The notes beneath the pieces were generated by a model. It did no database searches, had not been told where the DNA came from, and saw nothing but the letters and a program-made list of their open reading frames with translations. Shown piece after piece: positions 23,825-32,669 of a DNA stretch of 64,000 bases. Location of the stretch: the NCBI RefSeq assembly GCF_025567125.1, contig NZ_JAOQJI010000017.1, positions 8,798-72,797 on the forward strand. The letters run 5' to 3'. Numbering within the stretch: position 1 is the stretch's first letter; every line of letters begins with the position of its first letter. A program made the position numbers and the translations under genes. The stretch comes from Phocaeicola fibrisolvens (GTDB lineage Bacteria > Bacteroidota > Bacteroidia > Bacteroidales > Bacteroidaceae).

Positions 23825-26119
23825 ATGAACAGAATTCTTCAGAAGGAGCGTTTTTCCGAAAAAGTTTTTAAACTGGTTATTGAGGCTCCTTTGATTGCAA
23901 AATCACGCAAAGCGGGGCATTTCGTAATTGTCCGTGTGGGAGAGAAGGGGGAACGTATGCCGCTGACCATTACTGCGGCCGACCCAGTGAAAGGAACCAT
24001 CACGCTGGTGGTACAGGAGGTGGGACTTTCGTCCACTCGTTTATGCGAACTGAATGTAGGCGACTATATTACGGATGTGGTAGGTCCGTTGGGAAAAGCC
24101 ACTCATATTGAGAATTTCGGTACGGTGGTCTGTGCCGGAGGAGGAGTGGGAGTAGCGCCGATGCTCCCCATCGTACAGGCATTGAAAGCTGCTGGCAACC
24201 GGGTGATTACCGTATTGGCCGGACGTACCAAGGAACTGATTATCCTGGAAAAGGAAATGCGGGAAAGTTCCGACGAAGTGATTATCATGACCGACGATGG
24301 TTCTTACGGACAGAAAGGACTGGTGACGGAAGGGGTGGAAGCGGTCATCAAGCGGGAGAAGGTGGACAAGTGCTTTGCCATCGGTCCGGCCATCATGATG
24401 AAGTTTGTCTGCCTGCTGACGAAGAAATACGACATCCCGACCGATGTGTCTCTGAACACCATCATGGTGGATGGAACGGGTATGTGTGGTGCCTGCCGTA
24501 TCACTGTGGGAGGAAAGACGAAGTTCGTGTGTGTGGATGGTCCGGAATTCGACGGCCATCAGGTGGACTTTGACGAGATGCTCAAGCGTATGGGTGCCTT
24601 CAAGGACATCGAACGGGAGGAAATTCACAAGCTGGACGAGCATCCTGCGGCATGTGAAGCGGAACAGAGTGCTTCGGGCCGGAATGCGGAGTGGCGTGAA
24701 GCGTTGCGCAAGCGGATGAAGCCGAAAGAGCGTACCCTGATTCCTCGGGTGAAGATGAACGAACTGGACCCGGAATACCGCTCACACAGCCGCAAGGAGG
24801 AAGTGAACTTGGGACTGAACGAAGAACAGGCGCTGACGGAGGCCAAGCGATGTCTGGACTGTGCCAATCCTTCCTGTATGGAAGGTTGTCCGGTGGGCAT
24901 TGATATTCCGGGCTTCATCAAGAACATTGAGCGTGGAGAATTTCTGGAAGCAGCCCGTACGCTGAAGAAAACCAGTGCACTTCCGGCTGTGTGCGGACGT
25001 GTCTGTCCGCAGGAAAAGCAGTGTGAGTCGAAGTGTATCCACCTGAAGATGGGGCACGAAGCAGTGGCCATCGGTTACCTGGAACGTTTTGCAGCCGATT
25101 ATGAGCGGGAAAGCGGACAGATTTCGGTTCCGGAAATTGCGACCAAGAACGGCATCAAGGTGGCGGTGGTCGGTTCGGGACCCGCGGGATTGTCGTTCGC
25201 GGGCGACATGGCCAAGATGGGATACGATGTGACTGTATTCGAGGCCCTGCACGAGATTGGTGGGGTACTGAAATACGGTATTCCGGAGTTCCGTCTGCCC
25301 AACAAGATTGTGGACGTGGAAATCGAGAACTTGTCGAAGATGGGCGTGACTTTTGTGAAGGACTGCATCATTGGGAAGACCCTCAGTGTAGAAGAGTTGG
25401 AAAACGAAGGCTTCAAGGGAATCTTTGTGGCTTCGGGTGCCGGATTGCCTAATTTCATGAATATCCCGGGCGAGAACTCCATCAACATCATGTCGTCCAA
25501 CGAATATCTGACCCGTGTGAACCTGATGGATGCGGCCAGTGAAGATTCCGACACTCCGGTGACCTTCGGTAAGCGGGTAGCTGTGATTGGAGGTGGAAAT
25601 ACGGCCATGGATTCTGTGCGTACGGCCCGCCGTTTGGGAGCGGAGAAAGCGATGATTATTTACCGTCGTTCGGAAGCGGAAATGCCGGCCCGACTGGAGG
25701 AAGTGAAACATGCCAAGGAGGAAGGCGTGGAATTCCTGACCCTGCACAATCCGATTGAATACATTGCCGACGAGAAAGGTCGGGTGAAACAAGTGGTGTT
25801 ACAGAAAATGGAACTGGGCGAACCCGATGCGTCCGGTCGTCGTAGTCCGGTGCCTATTCCGGGGGCTACGGTGACATTGGACATTGATATGGCCATTGTC
25901 AGTGTGGGCGTTTCGCCAAATCCGATTGTGCCTCATTCTATTCCCGGTTTGGAACTGGGACGTAAGGGTACCATCGCAGTGAACGAGGACATGCAGTCGT
26001 CCATCCCGACCATCTATGCCGGAGGAGATATCGTACGCGGTGGAGCCACCGTGATTCTGGCCATGGGTGACGGACGTCGTGCGGCAGCTGCCATGAATCG
26101 TCAGCTTCAGAAGGCATAA
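23825..26119 (+). CDS. Fused Nfn-like NADPH:ferredoxin/NAD oxidoreductase (DHODB-like FAD domain + GltD-like subunit)
   Basis: A 764-residue fusion. Residues 1-280 are a ferredoxin-NADP reductase-like FAD/NAD module with a [2Fe-2S] site (DGTGMCGACRITVGGKTKFVC). Residues 300-764 are a GltD/NfnB-type flavoprotein with cysteine clusters CLDCANPSCMEGCP and CGRVCPQEKQCESKC, a FAD motif (VAVVGSGPAGLSFAGDMAKMG) and an NADP motif (VAVIGGGNTAMDSVRTARRLG). Separate NfnA and NfnB subunits in other anaerobes bifurcate electrons between NADPH, NAD and ferredoxin. The divergent 2-oxoacid:ferredoxin oxidoreductase operon makes a ferredoxin-linked role likely. Databases often call such proteins glutamate synthase small subunits, which context does not support. 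Confidence 0.85.
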   Translation: MNRILQKERFSEKVFKLVIEAPLIAKSRKAGHFVIVRVGEKGERMPLTITAADPVKGTITLVVQEVGLSSTRLCELNVGDYITDVVGPLGKATHIENFGTVVCAGGGVGVAPMLPIVQALKAAGNRVITVLAGRTKELIILEKEMRESSDEVIIMTDDGSYGQKGLVTEGVEAVIKREKVDKCFAIGPAIMMKFVCLLTKKYDIPTDVSLNTIMVDGTGMCGACRITVGGKTKFVCVDGPEFDGHQVDFDEMLKRMGAFKDIEREEIHKLDEHPAACEAEQSASGRNAEWREALRKRMKPKERTLIPRVKMNELDPEYRSHSRKEEVNLGLNEEQALTEAKRCLDCANPSCMEGCPVGIDIPGFIKNIERGEFLEAARTLKKTSALPAVCGRVCPQEKQCESKCIHLKMGHEAVAIGYLERFAADYERESGQISVPEIATKNGIKVAVVGSGPAGLSFAGDMAKMGYDVTVFEALHEIGGVLKYGIPEFRLPNKIVDVEIENLSKMGVTFVKDCIIGKTLSVEELENEGFKGIFVASGAGLPNFMNIPGENSINIMSSNEYLTRVNLMDAASEDSDTPVTFGKRVAVIGGGNTAMDSVRTARRLGAEKAMIIYRRSEAEMPARLEEVKHAKEEGVEFLTLHNPIEYIADEKGRVKQVVLQKMELGEPDASGRRSPVPIPGATVTLDIDMAIVSVGVSPNPIVPHSIPGLELGRKGTIAVNEDMQSSIPTIYAGGDIVRGGATVILAMGDGRRAAAAMNRQLQKA

Positions 26120-26143
26120 TCCTGTAAAAATAAGCTCATAAAA

Positions 26144-26269
26144 AAACGCTTAGACGTTTGGAAAAGAACGTCTAAGCGTTTTCTTTTAAACGCCTTTACG
26201 TTTTAGATAAAACGTCGAAGCGTTTGAAGTAAAACGTCCTTGTGTTTGAGATAAAACGTAAGGACGTTT
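26144..26269. repeat. Six-unit tandem array, 22-bp period, consensus AAACGnnnnnrCGTTT
   Basis: Units start at 26144, 26166, 26188, 26210, 26232 and 26254, exactly 22 bp apart. Each is a 16-bp near-palindrome (first: AAACGCTTAGACGTTT) plus a 6-nt spacer. Unit 1 is the reverse complement of unit 2, so the pair forms a perfect hairpin right after the Nfn-type gene, and units 3-6 keep AAACG...CGTTT with varied centres. The array fills the gap between two convergent genes. It recurs at 59338-59419. Confidence 0.9.
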
Positions 26270-26280
26270 TTGGAATGAGG

Positions 26281-27321
26281 TTACTGACGCAGCAAAGTGC
26301 GGATGATTTCGCCTGTGTACATGGTGTAAGATTTGCTGCTATCTGCTTGAATATTGAGTGATTTCAGGTCATCGGCTGTCATTTTCTGGCTCATAGACTT
26401 TTTGCATTCAATGACTGCGGCCGGCTGGTTGCTTCCCTGAGCGTAGAAGGTAATCTTATATTCCGTGCATTGTTCCATCAGGGCGCTGAGGGCGATACGG
26501 TCTTGGGCAATTAGCAGATAAGCCACGTTCTTATTGAACAACTTTCCAAAGCCTCCCCAGTTTTCCGGTTTGATTTCGATTTCTTCCTCGTTGGCGGTCA
26601 GGGTGATGCGTCCGTTCTGCAGCTGGTTGTTCCAGTTGTCTGTAAGTTTCGTTACATCTATTTCTTTCAGTTCGCCAGTTAATGCTGGTGTTAGCGGAGT
26701 AGCTGCTACGGTTGTGGCAGAAGTGGTTCCGTTGGCCAATACCTTTTGTCCCAGTGCATCGGTAGCCGACTGGAAAAGCTGGTCTTTCAGGTCGATGGTC
26801 TCGCGGCGGAATTTTCCGCAGATGGGAGCAAGTTTCGTTTTCTTTTTGTTCAGTGCCATGTCATCGGTAATCCATTCTTCAGCCGTAAACTTCTGTCCTC
26901 CGTCACGGTTTTCATCGTACCAGTAGCGGATACGGGTCATAGTCATGTGGCATACCCCGTCGGTTACATGGATAAAGTATTGGTAATAGATACGGGTACG
27001 GTCCAATGAAAGGGCAGAAGAGGAGAATACCATGTATTCTTCCGCCGAAGCGGCGATGTCGCCTTCTTCTTCATTGGTATAGACCACCCGACTTAGCAGT
27101 TTCCCGTCGGGTTTGAAACGGTTGTTGGCCCAGTCAAGCATTTGCTGGTAGAGTTGTTCTTTGGAAAGAGAGGGAGCTTGGATGTCGTGAGTGAAAGTCA
27201 CTTTTCCATCGTCCAATGTGACAGCTCCTACCAAATACTTCGGGTCAGTATTGTCTTTTTTGTCTTTGGCCATTCCAAACAATGGCAGACAAGCCAATAG
27301 AATGAATAACAGTTTTTTCAT
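26281..27321 (-). CDS. DUF4468 domain protein, exported
   Basis: A 346-residue protein from the ATG at 27321, with signal peptide MKKLLFILLACLPLFGMA. Residues 25-160 match the DUF4468 pattern seen with TonB-like folds (VGAVTLDDGKVTFTHDIQAPSLSKEQLYQQMLDWANNRF). A second region (200-346) carries a DUF4468-associated repeat with NWGGFGKLFNKNVAYLLIAQDRIALSAL. Function is unknown. Earlier in-frame start codons give no signal sequence. Confidence 0.8.
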   Translation of the reverse strand: MKKLLFILLACLPLFGMAKDKKDNTDPKYLVGAVTLDDGKVTFTHDIQAPSLSKEQLYQQMLDWANNRFKPDGKLLSRVVYTNEEEGDIAASAEEYMVFSSSALSLDRTRIYYQYFIHVTDGVCHMTMTRIRYWYDENRDGGQKFTAEEWITDDMALNKKKTKLAPICGKFRRETIDLKDQLFQSATDALGQKVLANGTTSATTVAATPLTPALTGELKEIDVTKLTDNWNNQLQNGRITLTANEEEIEIKPENWGGFGKLFNKNVAYLLIAQDRIALSALMEQCTEYKITFYAQGSNQPAAVIECKKSMSQKMTADDLKSLNIQADSSKSYTMYTGEIIRTLLRQ

Positions 27322-27409
27322 GATTCGTATATATGATTTACAATTTAAATTTGTGGGGTGAATATAGTTATTTCTGCCATATTGTTTGTAAAGATAGCCA
27401 TTTTTTTTC

Positions 27410-27423
27410 TCCTGCATGCAGGA
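27410..27423. promoter_or_regulatory. Perfect 14-bp palindrome in a divergent intergenic region
   Basis: TCCTGCATGCAGGA is a perfect palindrome between the divergent DUF4468 and arginase-fold genes. A candidate operator, without further support. Confidence 0.3.
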
Positions 27424-27460
27424 ATTGGATTTCTTATTATTTTTTAGGGGAGGCTGTCAT

Positions 27461-27491
27461 TTTGTCATTTGCGAATTAGGTATGATGTTTG
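27461..27491 (+). promoter_or_regulatory. Probable promoter of the arginase-fold gene
   Basis: TTTG (27461-27464) and GATGTTTG (27484-27491) with 19 nt between them; the -7 box has GA in place of TA. Confidence 0.45.
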
Positions 27492-27523
27492 CGGAATTTA
27501 TTTGAATAAAAGATACTAATGAT

Positions 27524-28297
27524 ATGAATACAAAGAACGACGGACGAGTGGTGATTATGAATTTCACGGGTGTGTACGACTGGGAACGTTTTTCGCATGA
27601 GCGGAATTACACGTGGCTGGATTGTACGCATCTGAAGGGTACGGAATGTTATTGTGACAAAGAAGGGGCTAAGGCTTTAAAGCAATTGATAGCCGATTAT
27701 CCCGTCAAAGCCATTCATTTTATTGACTCCGGCAATTATCATTATTTGACAAAGTTCTGGACCGACAAGATTCGGCAGCCTTTTTCATTGGTGGTGTTTG
27801 ACCATCATCCTGACATGCAGCCTCCGTTGTTTGAAGGTGTAATCTCTTGTGGAGGATGGGTGAAGGATGTGATGGACACCAACCCTTACGTGCGGAATGT
27901 GATTCTGGCAGGAGTGTCGGAAAAATTGAAGGAGGCTATTCCGGAAGCTTATCGGGAGCGGGTGATTTTCTACGGCGAGAAGGAACTTTCGCATGAAGAA
28001 GCCTGGAAGCGGTTCTCGGCACAACATGTGGAGGGGCCGGTGTACCTGTCAATTGATAAGGATGTGTTGGATGCGCATTCTGCTGCGACCAACTGGGATC
28101 AGGGAGAGCTGTCGCTGCCGGAACTGGAGCAGCTGCTGTCGGTGGTGTTGCGCCAGGAGCAGGTGATAGGCATTGATATCTGTGGAGAGTGCCCTACCAC
28201 CTTGGATATTTTCAAAGAGAAGCAAGAAGTAGCTCTTGATAGCCGGGCCAATCAGGAATTGTTGGATTTTTTTCGGCGGAACCAACTAAATGAATGA
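27524..28297 (+). CDS. Arginase/ureohydrolase-fold protein
   Basis: A 257-residue cytoplasmic protein. Two metal-site motifs of the arginase superfamily are visible: DHHPDMQPP (compare DAHxD) and SIDKDVLDAHSAATNWDQGELSL (compare SxDxDxxDPxxxPG). DICGECPTTLD near the end takes the place of the usual E-x-x-P. The spread of Asp/His suggests a working metal site, but substrate (agmatine, formiminoglutamate, guanidino compound or other) is unclear. It has its own promoter and a strong bidirectional terminator, so it is a single-gene unit. Confidence 0.8.
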   Translation: MNTKNDGRVVIMNFTGVYDWERFSHERNYTWLDCTHLKGTECYCDKEGAKALKQLIADYPVKAIHFIDSGNYHYLTKFWTDKIRQPFSLVVFDHHPDMQPPLFEGVISCGGWVKDVMDTNPYVRNVILAGVSEKLKEAIPEAYRERVIFYGEKELSHEEAWKRFSAQHVEGPVYLSIDKDVLDAHSAATNWDQGELSLPELEQLLSVVLRQEQVIGIDICGECPTTLDIFKEKQEVALDSRANQELLDFFRRNQLNE

Positions 28298-28298
28298 A

Positions 28299-28340
28299 AA
28301 AATCCCGTTTCCAAATCGAATGGAAACGGGATTTTCTATT
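28299..28340. terminator. Perfect 15-bp bidirectional terminator
   Basis: AAAATCCCGTTTCCA (28299-28313) and its exact complement at 28321-28335, with a 7-nt loop. It serves the arginase-fold gene (plus) and rpiB (minus), with T-runs on both sides. Confidence 0.9.
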
Positions 28341-28379
28341 TCGCCTCAAATGAATAGATTTTTCTGAATAATCTCAGAA

Positions 28380-28814
28380 TTACCGAACTGGCATCTTGTC
28401 AATCCTTGCCTGATGACGTCCGCCTTCAAAGTCGGTCGTAAAGAATTCTGTCATAATCTTGTCGGCAGTGGCTTCGTCGATGAAACGTCCCGGCATGACC
28501 AATACGTTGGCATCGTTGTGCTGACGGGCCAAATGGGCGATTTCCGGAATCCAGCAAAGTGCCGCACGGATACCCTGATGCTTGTTCAGCGTCATGCTGA
28601 TGCCTTCTCCGCTTCCGCAGATGGCAATGCCCGGATAGCATTCACCTTTTTCTACGGCCAACGCCAATGGATGTGCATAATCGGGATAGTCGCAACTTTC
28701 TGTAGAGTAAGTACCAAAATCCTTGTATTCCCATCCTTTAGCTTCCAGCCATTTTTTTACGTATTGTTTCAATTCAAATCCGGCATGGTCGGATGCAAGT
28801 CCTATTGTTTTCAT
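28380..28814 (-). CDS. rpiB: Ribose-5-phosphate isomerase B
   Basis: A 144-residue RpiB/LacAB-type isomerase that interconverts ribose-5-phosphate and ribulose-5-phosphate. Marks: IGLASDHAGFELKQYV at the N-terminus, ICGSGEGISMTLNKHQGIRAALCW (active-site region), and EIAHLARQHNDANVLVMPGRF. The length is standard. The start overlaps the transketolase stop by one base, so the two are co-transcribed and form the non-oxidative pentose phosphate end of the adjacent arabinose genes. Confidence 0.96.
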   Translation of the reverse strand: MKTIGLASDHAGFELKQYVKKWLEAKGWEYKDFGTYSTESCDYPDYAHPLALAVEKGECYPGIAICGSGEGISMTLNKHQGIRAALCWIPEIAHLARQHNDANVLVMPGRFIDEATADKIMTEFFTTDFEGGRHQARIDKMPVR

Positions 28815-30829
28815 TAGAGCATTTCTTTTACTTGGTTATACACATTTTCTGCGGTGAATCCCAGTTTTTCATCCAGCACTTTGTAAGGAGCAGAGAAACC
28901 GAATGATTCCAGGCCCCAGATTTTACCGTTGGCACCTACCAGTCCGAGCAAGTTTACCGGCAGTCCGGCTGTCAGACCGAATACTTTGGCTCCTGTAGGA
29001 ATGATGCTTTCCTGATATTCCTTGCTCTGGCTGCGGAACAAGCCTTCTGACGGTACAGAAACGATGCGGGTTTTGATGCCGTCTTTGTGCAACAGTTCAG
29101 CTCCGGCTACCAGTGTAGAAACTTCAGAACCAGAAGCTACCATGATGACATCCGGATTTTCGTCAGAACCTGCTACGATGTAAGCTCCTTTGGCAGCCTG
29201 TGCATAGTCTGTTCCTTCCGGCAACATGTTGATGTTCTGGCGAGACAGAATCAAAGCCGACGGAGTATCGGTATTTTCCATAGCCAGTTTCCAGCAAACA
29301 GTCGTTTCTTCTGCATCGGCCGGACGGAGAACCAACATAGAGTTCTTTCCGTGGTGGTTTTTCAGTTTTTCCATCAAACGAATCTGTGCTTCCTGTTCTA
29401 CCGGTTCGTGTGTAGGTCCGTCTTCTCCTACGCGGAATGCATCGTGTGTCCAGATGAATTTCACTGGCAACTGCATGAGGGCAGCCATACGTACGGCTGG
29501 TTTCATGTAGTCTGAGAATACGAAGAAGGTACCGCAAGCTGCGATGACACCGCCATGCAAAGCCATACCGATGCAGCAGCAAGCCATGGTCAGTTCAGCT
29601 ACTCCGGCTTGGAAGAAGGCACCGCTGAAATCTCCGTTGGTGAAGGCGTGAGTCTGTTTCAGGAAGCCGTCGGTCTTATCTGAGTTAGACAAGTCGGCAG
29701 AAGCACAAATCATGTTAGGAACCTGCTGTGCCAATGCGCCCAATACGGTAGCCGATGCGTTACGGGTTGCATCGTTTGCTTTCTGCTGGATGTGTGCCCA
29801 GTCTACTTTCGGTGCAGCACCACTGAACCATTCTTTCAGTTGTGCGGCTTTTTCCGGGTTGGCGGCAGCCCATGCAGCTTCTTCTTCATGACGGGCAGCT
29901 GCGATGGCTTTCAGTTCTTCTGCACGTTTGGCGTAGATTTCTTTTACGTCGTCGAAAATAACGAACGGATTTTCCGGATCACCGCCTAAGTTCAGGATGG
30001 TATTTTTGTAAGCGTCGCCACCCAGAGGAGCTCCGTGAGTCTTGCAGTTATGTTCGTATGAAGTGTTGTCTGCCTTGCGGGCACCCTTACCCATAATACA
30101 TTTACCGATAATCAGGGTCGGGCGTTTGCTCTCAGCTTTTGCTGCATTCAAGGCTGTACGGATTTCTTCGCAGTCGTTACCGTTGATTTCGATGACGTTC
30201 CATCCCCATGCACGGTATTTCATGGCTGTATCTTCCGTAGTTACATCCTTTGTTTCAGTAGACAACTGAATTTCGTTGGAGTCGTAGAACATAATCAGGT
30301 TGTCCAGTCCCAGGCATCCGGCAATACGTCCGCTGCCCTGAGAGATTTCTTCCTGAATACCTCCATCTGAGATATATGCATAGATAGTTTCTTTTGCAAA
30401 AGTCGGATTGCCTGTGCGGGCAGCCAGGAATTTAGCAGCGATGGCAGCACCTACCGCAAAGGTATGTCCCTGTCCGAGCGGACCGGATGTATTTTCAATG
30501 CCGCGCATTACGTCTACTTCCGGATGTCCCGGAGTAGGAGAACCCCACTGGCGCAGTTGCTGCAATTCTTCCAATGTGAATTTTCCGATGAGTGCCAGCT
30601 GTGAATACAACATCGGAGACATGTGACCCGGGTCGAGGAAGAAACGGTCACGTCCTTCCCATTTCGGGTTCTGAGGATCATATTGCAGGAACTCAGAGTA
30701 CAGTACATTGATGAAATCGGCTCCACCCATTGCACCTCCGGGATGACCGGATTTCGCTTTTTCAACCATTGATGCAGCTAAAATACGAATATTGTCAGCG
30801 GCATGGTTCATTACTTGTTTACTGTTCAT
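28814..30829 (-). CDS. tkt: Transketolase
   Basis: A 671-residue TPP-dependent enzyme that transfers two-carbon ketol units between sugar phosphates. Visible: AKSGHPGGAMGGADF, the TPP/Mg segment YISDGGIQEEISQGSGRIAGCLGLDNLIMFYDSNEIQ, and the pyrimidine-domain blocks THDAFRVGEDGPTHEPVEQ and ILSRQNINM. The C-terminal transketolase domain is intact. It has its own promoter (30903-30934) after araB and is followed directly by rpiB. Together they route arabinose-derived xylulose-5-phosphate into central metabolism. Confidence 0.97.
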   Translation of the reverse strand: MNSKQVMNHAADNIRILAASMVEKAKSGHPGGAMGGADFINVLYSEFLQYDPQNPKWEGRDRFFLDPGHMSPMLYSQLALIGKFTLEELQQLRQWGSPTPGHPEVDVMRGIENTSGPLGQGHTFAVGAAIAAKFLAARTGNPTFAKETIYAYISDGGIQEEISQGSGRIAGCLGLDNLIMFYDSNEIQLSTETKDVTTEDTAMKYRAWGWNVIEINGNDCEEIRTALNAAKAESKRPTLIIGKCIMGKGARKADNTSYEHNCKTHGAPLGGDAYKNTILNLGGDPENPFVIFDDVKEIYAKRAEELKAIAAARHEEEAAWAAANPEKAAQLKEWFSGAAPKVDWAHIQQKANDATRNASATVLGALAQQVPNMICASADLSNSDKTDGFLKQTHAFTNGDFSGAFFQAGVAELTMACCCIGMALHGGVIAACGTFFVFSDYMKPAVRMAALMQLPVKFIWTHDAFRVGEDGPTHEPVEQEAQIRLMEKLKNHHGKNSMLVLRPADAEETTVCWKLAMENTDTPSALILSRQNINMLPEGTDYAQAAKGAYIVAGSDENPDVIMVASGSEVSTLVAGAELLHKDGIKTRIVSVPSEGLFRSQSKEYQESIIPTGAKVFGLTAGLPVNLLGLVGANGKIWGLESFGFSAPYKVLDEKLGFTAENVYNQVKEML

Positions 30830-30902
30830 ATTATTAATTTTTTAATTTGTATGCTACATAAGGCAGACACCGCTATGGGTACCTGCTTCTTGAAATTATG
30901 AG

Positions 30903-30934
30903 CAAAGGTATGACATTTATATGTAAATTACAAA
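30903..30934 (-). promoter_or_regulatory. Promoter of tkt-rpiB
   Basis: Minus strand: TTTG (30934-30931), 20 nt, TACCTTTG (30910-30903). A good consensus promoter between araB and tkt. Confidence 0.75.
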
Positions 30935-30964
30935 GTGGAAGTAAGTTATTTATTTCACATTTTT

Positions 30965-32563
30965 TTACTTCTTGTATTTCACTGCAGCCTCTTCTACAGG
31001 CAGACAAGCCTTGTATTTTTCAATATAAGCGTTGAATCCGGCTACGTTTTCTGCCGTAGGTGATACCTCTACGCCTGCATTGCCTGCAAATACCTTTTCG
31101 TCGAGGAAGTCGGCTAAAGACTGCTTCTTGTCATTATTTACCAGGTAAGAACCCAGCAGGGCGATACCCCATGCACCGCCTTCACCGGCCGTCTCCATGA
31201 CAGAAATCGGAGAATTGATGGCTGCAGCCAATACACGCTGGCCTACACCTTTGGTGCGGAACAAACCGCCATGACCCGTAATGCGGTCTACCTTAATCTT
31301 TTCTTCGTTGAAGAGGATGTCATTACCAATTTTTAATACGCCTACAGAAGCATACAAGTGAGCGCGCATGAAGTTAGCCAGATTGAATTTGTCGTTGGCT
31401 GTACGCACGAACAACGGGCGTCCTTCTGTCAGTCCTGTCACAGGTTCGCCTGAGAAGTAGTTGTAGGAAATCAGTCCACCGCAGTCGGCATCACCTGTCA
31501 AAGCGTTATTGTACAGCTTGCCGAAGATTTCGTCCATGTCTACCGGCATGCCCATCAGTTCCTGGTATTCCTTGAACAGGTTGACCCATGCGTTCAGGTC
31601 GGAAGTACAGTTGTTGCAGTGTACCATGGCTACCAGACTACCGTCGGGAGTAGTCACCATATCAATCATTTCATACGGTTTTGACAGGTCTTTTTCCAGT
31701 ACAATCATAGAGAAGGAAGAAGTACCGGCTGAAACGTTACCAGTCCGCTGTTTTACGGCATTGGTGGCCACCATGCCTGTGCCCGCATCTCCTTCCGGAG
31801 GACATACAGGAATGCCTGCCTTCAAGTGGCCGGATACATCCAGCTTCTTGGCACCTTCTTCGGTCAGGCAACCGGCATTTTCTCCGGCCAGCAAGACTTT
31901 AGGCAGGATGTCGGTCAGTTTCCAGCTGAATCCGTAGGGAGCCACCAGTTTGTCGAACTTAGCCACCATTTCGGCAGAATAGTTCTTTGTGGCAGGGTCG
32001 ATAGGAAGCATACCGGACGCATCACCGATACCCAGTACCTTTTCACCGGTAATCTGCCAGTGTACATAGCCGGCAAGTGTGGTAAGGAACGTGATGTCTT
32101 TTACGTGCTCTTCCTTGTTCAGGATGGCCTGATACAGGTGAGAGATACTCCATCTCAGAGGAATGTTATAGACGAACAGTTCAGACAGTTCGGCCGCAGC
32201 TTTTCCAGTGTTGGTATTTCTCCAGGTGCGGAAAGGTACCAGAATTTCAGCCTTGTCATTGAAAGGCATATAGCCGTGCATCATGGCACTGATACCGATG
32301 GCTGCCAGCGTTTCGATTTCTATGCCATATTGTTTTTTTACGTTAGCGCGAAGATCGGCGTAGCAATCTTGTAGCCCAGCCCAGATAGCTTCAATGCTGT
32401 AGGTCCAGAGTCCGTCTACCAACTGGTTTTCCCACGTATGACTACCTTGTGCGATGGGTTTGTTTTCCTGGTCAATCAAGACAGCTTTGATTCGGGTGGA
32501 ACCGAATTCAATACCCAAAATGGCCTTGCCTGCCTCAATGGTTGACTTAGCATCTGATTTCAT
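30965..32563 (-). CDS. araB: FGGY-family sugar kinase, L-ribulokinase role likely
   Basis: A 532-residue carbohydrate kinase of the FGGY family. N-terminal ATP-domain motif ILGIEFGSTRIKAVLIDQ; GTSSFSMIVLEKDLSKPYEM and the C-terminal ITGHGGLFRTKGVGQRVLAAAINSPISV, corresponding to the phosphate-binding and adenosine regions. Sequence style resembles xylulokinases, but it follows araA and araD in the arabinose cluster, so phosphorylation of L-ribulose is the likely job, as for the Bacteroides AraB of similar context. A hairpin separates it from araA. Confidence 0.88.
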   Translation of the reverse strand: MKSDAKSTIEAGKAILGIEFGSTRIKAVLIDQENKPIAQGSHTWENQLVDGLWTYSIEAIWAGLQDCYADLRANVKKQYGIEIETLAAIGISAMMHGYMPFNDKAEILVPFRTWRNTNTGKAAAELSELFVYNIPLRWSISHLYQAILNKEEHVKDITFLTTLAGYVHWQITGEKVLGIGDASGMLPIDPATKNYSAEMVAKFDKLVAPYGFSWKLTDILPKVLLAGENAGCLTEEGAKKLDVSGHLKAGIPVCPPEGDAGTGMVATNAVKQRTGNVSAGTSSFSMIVLEKDLSKPYEMIDMVTTPDGSLVAMVHCNNCTSDLNAWVNLFKEYQELMGMPVDMDEIFGKLYNNALTGDADCGGLISYNYFSGEPVTGLTEGRPLFVRTANDKFNLANFMRAHLYASVGVLKIGNDILFNEEKIKVDRITGHGGLFRTKGVGQRVLAAAINSPISVMETAGEGGAWGIALLGSYLVNNDKKQSLADFLDEKVFAGNAGVEVSPTAENVAGFNAYIEKYKACLPVEEAAVKYKK

Positions 32564-32599
32564 ATCAAAATCAACAATTTAAAGTTAAGAAATAAAGCA

Positions 32600-32660
32600 A
32601 TAGGAAAAATTAAAAGTGCTGCCAGAAAGAAGGTTTCTGTCCAGCACTTTTAATGAAACT
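32600..32660 (-). terminator. Perfect 13-bp hairpin between araA and araB
   Basis: ATTAAAAGTGCTG (32609-32621) pairs exactly with 32642-32654. An inner CAGAAA/TTTCTG stem extends it. On the minus strand it is followed by TTTTCCTAT. It may partly terminate the araA transcript or protect its 3' end. Confidence 0.65.
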
Positions 32661-32669
32661 GACAAAGTA

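Noticed and set aside
24782..25792. 336-codon antisense frame over the Nfn-type gene
   Set aside because: The sense gene shows complete FAD, NADP and cluster motifs; the antisense product has none.
26144..26269. CRISPR array
   Set aside because: Repeats are 16 bp with 6-nt spacers, far too short, and no cas genes are present.
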